The position numbers were made by a program, and so were the translations under genes. This document shows, piece after piece, positions 14,201 to 17,793 of a DNA stretch of 17,793 nt. The number at the start of each line of letters is the position of its first letter. Within the stretch, counting starts at the first letter, position 1. The DNA is from Thalassiosira profunda. Lineage: Eukaryota > Bacillariophyta > Thalassiosirophyceae > Thalassiosirales > Thalassiosiraceae. Where the stretch lies: the NCBI GenBank assembly GCA_036939355.1, contig JALLAP010000756.1, forward strand, positions 1 to 17,793, given 5' to 3'. Below the pieces are notes generated by a model that had not been told where the DNA came from, made no database searches, and saw only the letters and a program-made list of their open reading frames with translations.

Positions 14201-15991
14201 CGCCAGAGTGTACACGAGGCATAGTCTGTAGCCAGATGTGACCTTCTGCAATTCGTGCTTTGTTCCGGCGTAGAAGGCGGAAAAGTGAGACTCGAACTTG
14301 GACGATTGCCCCTGGAAGGTCTCGGTTTCTCCGTGATGTTTCACGACCAGCTCCCCACCAGTGAATTGCGAGGGTAAAGCAACCACCAACGTTCCAAACA
14401 TCTCTGCCTCACGGTCACGACGCGGAGCAAACGACGAGCCTTCGGTGCAGAGCAGCAGCTTGGCAAGGCGAGCTTCCGCTCTGATATGCAACTCCACGCC
14501 TAAATCATTGCAAACTTTCTTCGTGAGCGCCTCCAGCTCCTTCTCCCAGGTGGGATTGGTGATCTGGAAATGCTTTGGCGCGAGCTGAAAAATACACCCC
14601 ACGGACTTGTTCACAAAGGGCACTTGCTCGCAACGTTGGATCAGCTCCTTCACTAGAATTGGACCGAGGGGCAGCCCGATGGGCCCCAGACCGTCCACCT
14701 CCAATCCGGGCTGGGCAAGCTTTCCGTCGCACGATCCTCCAACAGCAAAGATGCCGGGAGATTCAATCGCCTCAAGAACATCGACAATCGCTTCGCGAGG
14801 ATCGTCGATCTCAAATACCTCCTCGACCGACGATTCGTCAGAAGAGGACTCCTCGGCTTCTGGCGCATTCCCAGACTCTGGCGCCACATCCTTCATGTCA
14901 ACATCCCCCGCTTTTGCAGGCTTCTCGCCAGTATGATGATGGTGTACAGGCTTGACCGCATTTTGCGTTCCTTCCGGCTGCTTCCCCGCCCCCGATTCTT
15001 TTGCGGCATCCAAGGCAAAATCCTGCGTATCTTCCTGCGACTTCCCCTTCTCCGCTCTATCTTGGGTAGAGTCGCCAGGGCGCACTGCAGCATCTGTTTC
15101 GGCAGATGGTCCGGCATTCGAAGACCCCCCCTCGCCGGCCGGTGCACCCATCTTCGGTGCCGCCGCCTCGTCCATCTTTCGGGAGGCCTCCGCGAAGGCT
15201 TCCCCGGTTATTTTTCCATCGTCATTGCTTTCTTCTCCTCCAACGACGCTGACCTTGAACGGGTAGTACACTCCATTGGACGTGGCCTCTGCTACATTGC
15301 AATCCAACGGCCTATCGTATGGCTCGATCACGTCCTCATTCATGACAGTCACAGCTGACGGAGCCATCTCCGCATTGTCGCTCGCCACCAGGTCCCCCAG
15401 GCTCCGCAAAAACACCGCCTCGCCGTTCGCGCGGGTGACCCGGCACGGCTGGGAGCCGAGCACGGCCAGCTCCAACGAGTATCGTGGTGCGTGCACCACA
15501 TCAGCGTGCACCGCGTCCTTTTTTCCCTCGCCCGCCGCCGCCGCGGACGCAGTCTTGACGAGGCGCAGCACGCACGCCCGGCGGCTCACGTGGGCCACCG
15601 ACGGGGGGATGCCGTGCTTTCCCCGCCCCAGCACCACCATCGTTTGGGCGGGTGCACCGCTGCCATCGTTCCCATCTCGCGAGTTGGCACACAACCGAAC
15701 GACTGCACCGTCAGGGCACGCGATCGAGACGAAGATTTTTCCATCTCCCTCGAAATTCTCCCCGTTGTTTTTGGAGTGAGGCGCGGCGGCAGATTTCTCG
15801 TCGGTGACGAGGGGACGGCCCGGGTCGGGGCCTTCTGAGCGAGTGGGCGCAGGGAGGGGCGTGGACGACGATGCCATTTCGTCGCGGGCGTCCGACGCAG
15901 GGAGTGCAGCCGCGCCTGCCGCCGCCTCCTTGGGCACGGCGCCCGCTCCCTTTCCCCCCGCGTACGCTCCCTCCGGTCCAGCAACGTCCAT
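11294..15991 (-). CDS. Large probable nuclear protein: FHA-like, 2OG-Fe(II)-oxygenase-like (ligand His replaced) and PDZ-like domains
   Basis: 1565 residues from the ATG at 15989-15991 (CAGGCCATGG context); the frame reaches 16048 only via TTG. Residues 85-251 resemble a PNKP/aprataxin-type FHA domain: VVLGRGKHGI, then HVSRRACVLRL, then YYPFKVSVV. An acidic low-complexity linker follows. Residues 406-596 match a 2OG-Fe(II) oxygenase family: LAKLLLCTEGSSFAPRRDRE, MFGTLVVALPSQFTGGELVV, FYAGTKHELQKVTSGYRLCL. Asp526, His579 and Arg589 are in place, but the first ligand position is Arg524 where His is expected. RYYADADAIVVWPR near 770 belongs to the same family's downstream region. A helical C-terminal half holds a 62-residue duplication (1095-1156, 1165-1226), a Cys/His cluster at 1327-1349 (CQC...CMLKHC), a PDZ-like domain at 1394-1471 (TIGIGMPVG, LRIGMVLHSINGM), an NLS-like PAAKRQK at 1517-1523 and a SUMO-interaction-like VIDLL at 1527-1531. 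Phosphopeptide-guided nuclear signalling or DNA repair is inferred. Loss of catalysis is likely but unproven. Confidence 0.8.
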   Translation of the reverse strand: MDVAGPEGAYAGGKGAGAVPKEAAAGAAALPASDARDEMASSSTPLPAPTRSEGPDPGRPLVTDEKSAAAPHSKNNGENFEGDGKIFVSIACPDGAVVRLCANSRDGNDGSGAPAQTMVVLGRGKHGIPPSVAHVSRRACVLRLVKTASAAAAGEGKKDAVHADVVHAPRYSLELAVLGSQPCRVTRANGEAVFLRSLGDLVASDNAEMAPSAVTVMNEDVIEPYDRPLDCNVAEATSNGVYYPFKVSVVGGEESNDDGKITGEAFAEASRKMDEAAAPKMGAPAGEGGSSNAGPSAETDAAVRPGDSTQDRAEKGKSQEDTQDFALDAAKESGAGKQPEGTQNAVKPVHHHHTGEKPAKAGDVDMKDVAPESGNAPEAEESSSDESSVEEVFEIDDPREAIVDVLEAIESPGIFAVGGSCDGKLAQPGLEVDGLGPIGLPLGPILVKELIQRCEQVPFVNKSVGCIFQLAPKHFQITNPTWEKELEALTKKVCNDLGVELHIRAEARLAKLLLCTEGSSFAPRRDREAEMFGTLVVALPSQFTGGELVVKHHGETETFQGQSSKFESHFSAFYAGTKHELQKVTSGYRLCLVYTLAKAGAGPLPAPVDNRSAVKKLIAASVGWGIQYEPGSKVVLLTEHLSAGKGSDVGVAGLLDKAIEKGADIDYDRATVSFSETGTASGGYSYDRYDYGYRRRNYWDDDDDFDADACEWEETTGSTLSLRLARYGSVSIDQDKELIPSEHFEDKPPVDVEFEPDGDDGVDASRYYADADAIVVWPRSQRWKIVTNGDTSKMINYLAKASEEGTKDSESKDECTKKANEIVGRAVDRGDVPKLMRCIVKIGDVSLATKFLTSYLAANPRVSPIALLREVQAFLDRFGIDAIKPAILPSVSVTRFDADPTAAAQFLINFTSTLSQKETNATLEHDLIEAFVDAMCPATEADRRVPSKSVDAFPLQGLFFLIRRHINSAALIKRVLKAYIWLSCQPISVPRHQYYNTRPSAPKGPKLLIGVASSIVSFCCADGWKENEEMLVGAAEKLCQYGSTEDALLLVENLAVATGSAAGDASDRSAICTRMATVACEKILASSWQSSSLDVCKKLVQTIGKYCPSLSPRFVEFAKKVAVGTVLYPLVTDGTLRAEAPACLKESLATLTIHCASDRAMSLDKMKTIARTISSFCPEVAPKFTECARRMDISAILYPLVTDNTLRAGLNANMKESLASLTRHCAQALSLKVSDEQLGSVEVWSISRANSSRPYSDFLQNPCKNTMDWQVRKTDHAGFLRDLSPLIRSGQVRAISHKPRGRGQWHFKITKLMPRTVPMASLRSSTCQCSGYSRYRQYQTPSTCMLKHCQKKISNAESTKSKLEAVKALLTPEERRQLDNRSGSAGPTSPAGARTITVTKPRRDMTIGIGMPVGSVPIRVTSISPTGLFANSQLRIGMVLHSINGMTYSTHDEGLALLKDAQGLLTVVASYPSFIPASQCTGHIPGYTFRYSSLGTGYYLNGSVTSRAAPGTTSSQPAAKRQKTSDVIDLLDDEEVQFEGVVSMEDSIAKKRKDAEEKGEIVEID
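12314..12709 (-). repeat. Internal 62-codon tandem duplication in the FHA/2OG gene
   Basis: 12524-12709 and 12314-12499 encode two 62-residue units, 70 residues apart, that align without gaps. Shared parts include CP..(S/A)P.F.E.A, LYPLVTD.TLRA and KESLA.LT.HCA. The DNA also remains similar over the YPLVTD and KESL parts. The units look like helical-hairpin repeats of an alpha-solenoid. Confidence 0.85.
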
Positions 15992-16541
15992 GGCCTGGCT
16001 GAACCGCGTGGTCCGGGCCAGGGGGAGCGGAGCTTGCGGGCGGAGCAAAAAGTGATGTGTCCTCTACGTACGTACTTACTTATCTACGTATGTACCCAGA
16101 GACCCGAGAAAACGAGCACTGCAGGAGAGAGGGGCGGGCGGGGAAGCGAAGAGAAGAGGCAGTGGCCGGCTGCTTGGAACGGGGGGCGCTTGTTGCTGGG
16201 GGATGCAGATAGGTCTCTCAGGGATAGATCCACCATCGTACTGCACACTGAGCAGAAAGTTTAGCGCCGGCGGAAGAGTGTGCAGTTCTGGATAAGTAAC
16301 TTTCTAATCATTATCTTCAACATTCGACATACAATGTGCGCCGCGGCTTCTGCCGTTCCATCATCTTACACACCAACACGCAGGCGGCTCCACTGCCGTC
16401 TGCAACACTATCGCGTCCTCCTAACAATCATACTCTTGAGGGACGCGTCCTGCCTGTCTTCGTATCTCCACAACTTGGGTGGCGGGGAGGATGGCTTATG
16501 CTCCCTCCCCCCGGTGGCTTGAGTACCTCCAAAGAGGAAAC
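15992..16541. other. Intergenic region: 5' flank of the FHA/2OG gene, 3' flank of the Cys-rich surface protein
   Basis: About 550 bases. The frame of the FHA/2OG gene extends to 16048 without an ATG. Beyond it lie the direct repeats at 16063-16095 and then unremarkable sequence. A + strand frame at 16280-16522 has a hydrophobic start but no family resemblance and is probably spurious. I saw no tRNA, terminator-like hairpin or transposon. Confidence 0.5.
16063..16095. repeat. Direct repeat of a TACGTA-rich 13-mer, 20-base spacing
   Basis: TCTACGTACGTAC (16063-16075) recurs as TCTACGTATGTAC (16083-16095), with one difference, at a 20-base period (about two helical turns). Each copy contains the palindrome TACGTA. 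It lies 72-104 bases upstream of the ATG at 15991, so a paired regulator-binding site is plausible. Confidence 0.45.
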
Positions 16542-17793
16542 TTAAGCCATGGCCCCGCCCTGCCGGGAGAGGTCGGCCTTGGCGCCCTTGGTGAGCTGGG
16601 AGTGGAGCATGGCGGCGTACCCGGCCAGTCCGACCGACCCGAGGATGAAGAAAGTGAGGGCGAACTTCTGTCCTCCCGAGGTGGACTCTCCGCCGCCGAG
16701 GGTGGTGCGGCCGCCCGAAACGACGATCTCCCCCGTCTGGTCGTAGTGCCCGGCCTTGAGGGACGAGATGAAGTCGCACACGAGCTCCTCGTTGCGGATC
16801 TGGTTGTCGTAGTTCTCGTAGTCGACGATGCCGCTCTCGAAGCCGTGGCTGGACTCGCACTTGCCGGCGGCCTCGTAGAGCTCCTCGCACACCTCGGCGA
16901 CCTCGACCTCCTGGTTCTGGTTGTTGTTGTTGTTGTTGTTGTCGTTCTGGTTGTTCTGGGCCTCCTCGTCCTCGACCAGGCAGGTGGCGACGCACTCGCC
17001 CTCGGCGAAGGTCTGCTTGAGGAGGTGGTAGGAGAGCTTCATGCTGTAGCCGTTGTCGTTCTTCATGTAGTTCTCGACCTCGAGGGACTCGTCGTAGTTG
17101 GAGCACTCCTCGTCGGTGAAGATGCCGATCTTGATGCGGGATCCGGAGGAGGCGCACATGGCACCGGCCCAGTACTGGTTGCCGTAGTTGTCCTCGTAGT
17201 CGAGCTGCTGGCACTCGATGAACTCGGAGGCGTCGACGTAGCCGTTCTCCTCCATGTTCTCGATGTTCTGGCACTCGGAGTAGCAGGTGTCGGTGTCGAC
17301 GTTCTGGCACTTCCAGGCATCCTCGTTCTCCTCCTGGTTGTCGTCGCCGTTGTCGCCGTTGTTCTGGTTGTTCTCGGCGGCCATCTCGACGCACTGGTTG
17401 CACGTCTCGCAGTACTGCTCCTGGAGCTCCTCCTTGTAGCCGATGGTGGCCTCGAGGTAGGTGGCCATGTCCACGATGTACTCGCCGTAGTTGTAGTTGC
17501 ACGAGCCGCAGCTGGAGTCGGGGCACATGCGGAAGATGACGAAGCGCTTGGTGGAGAGGATGGTGTCGTTCTCCTCCCCGCCGCCCTCCTCCTCGTCGTA
17601 CTGCTTGACGAACTGGCACTTCTCGAACTTGATCGAGTAGCCGGAGAGGTCGACCTCCTGCTCCTCGCCGTTCTGCTCGAGCTTACGGAGCGTCTTGGCG
17701 CCGCGCATCAGCTTGGCGGCGTAGGCCGACTTGGCGTTCTTGCGGGTGACCTTGGGCGCGAAGGGGTTCTTCTTCGCGGCGGCGGCGGAGCCG
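16542..17793 (-). CDS. Cys-rich type I membrane protein, diatom-specific-looking family (5' partial)
   Basis: The frame is open from the window edge (first full codon ends at 17792) to the stop at 16542. An internal ATG at 17706-17708 is unlikely to be the start, because the 28 codons upstream (KKNPFAPKVTRKNAK, then AYAAKL) read as continuous protein. A signal peptide and possible intron should lie beyond 17793. The ectodomain has conserved-looking Cys pairs (CPDSSCGSCNYNYGEYIVDM, YCETCNQCVEM, CYSECQNIE, GECVATC, CESSHGF), acidic Asn/Gln-rich linkers and a run of seven Asn. Near the C-terminus FALTFFILGSVGLAGYAAML is a membrane span, followed by a short basic tail ending QGGAMA. I recall this architecture as widespread in diatoms with no known function; a cell-surface or secretory-pathway location is inferred. 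Nearly all codons end in C or G, suggesting high expression. Confidence 0.8.
   Translation of the reverse strand, partial: GSAAAAKKNPFAPKVTRKNAKSAYAAKLMRGAKTLRKLEQNGEEQEVDLSGYSIKFEKCQFVKQYDEEEGGGEENDTILSTKRFVIFRMCPDSSCGSCNYNYGEYIVDMATYLEATIGYKEELQEQYCETCNQCVEMAAENNQNNGDNGDDNQEENEDAWKCQNVDTDTCYSECQNIENMEENGYVDASEFIECQQLDYEDNYGNQYWAGAMCASSGSRIKIGIFTDEECSNYDESLEVENYMKNDNGYSMKLSYHLLKQTFAEGECVATCLVEDEEAQNNQNDNNNNNNNQNQEVEVAEVCEELYEAAGKCESSHGFESGIVDYENYDNQIRNEELVCDFISSLKAGHYDQTGEIVVSGGRTTLGGGESTSGGQKFALTFFILGSVGLAGYAAMLHSQLTKGAKADLSRQGGAMA
16921..16941. repeat. (TTG)7 microsatellite encoding a poly-Asn run
   Basis: Seven TTG units on the + strand read as a run of AAC codons on the coding strand, inside an Asn/Gln linker of the surface protein. 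Perfect trinucleotide repeats in frame can vary in length between alleles without breaking the gene. Confidence 0.9.

Noticed and set aside
15992..16048. N-terminal extension of the FHA/2OG protein
   Set aside because: The extension starts at a TTG; the first ATG at 15991 has a good context and begins the protein.
16408..17619. 403-residue minus-strand frame overlapping the Cys-rich surface protein
   Set aside because: Arg/His/Gly-rich out-of-phase reading of a gene with strong third-position C/G bias. The other frame has a coherent ectodomain and membrane span.

Overview
The window looks like nuclear DNA of a centric diatom, most likely a Thalassiosira-type species. The basis is recognition of protein families: a Cys-rich surface protein I associate with diatoms, a family of near-identical 39-residue helical repeats, a stramenopile-style CRAL-TRIO domain, PDZ-like and PGQ-type beta repeats. 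Long open frames without introns and eukaryotic start contexts fit. The exact species is inference. No rRNA, tRNA, CRISPR, insertion sequence or complete transposon was seen.

Layout. 1-1242 (-): N-terminal 414 residues of a protein with three PGQ-type repeats, probably a HECT ubiquitin ligase whose catalytic part lies off the left edge. 1752-2675 (-): a 5'-truncated paralogue of the repeat gene further right; its first ~64 codons are the antisense of a broken + strand gene end (about 2484-2703). 2894-3211 (+): a small protein with two SRV..PGG..S motifs. 3382-5670 (-): the full-length repeat protein, with an Arg-rich organellar leader, a CysRS-tail-like motif and seven 39-residue repeats. 5671-6514: an intergenic region between divergent genes. 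6515-7702 (+): an RS-domain protein. 7927-11037 (-): a polytopic membrane protein in which a Sec14-like lipid-binding domain sits between two MFS-like halves. 11038-11293: a spacer with a telomere-like inverted repeat. 11294-15991 (-): a 1565-residue, probably nuclear protein with FHA-like, 2OG-oxygenase-like and PDZ-like domains plus NLS and SUMO-interaction motifs; the first iron-ligand position of its oxygenase domain is Arg. 16542-17793 (-): a strongly codon-biased, Cys-rich type I membrane protein whose N-terminus lies off the right edge.

The genes do not form an operon or obvious pathway, as expected for a protist nuclear locus. The most unusual points are the MFS::CRAL-TRIO::MFS fusion, the FHA/2OG/PDZ protein with a lost metal ligand, and the chimeric repeat-gene duplicate. 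All functional statements rest on reading motifs by eye; no database search was run.
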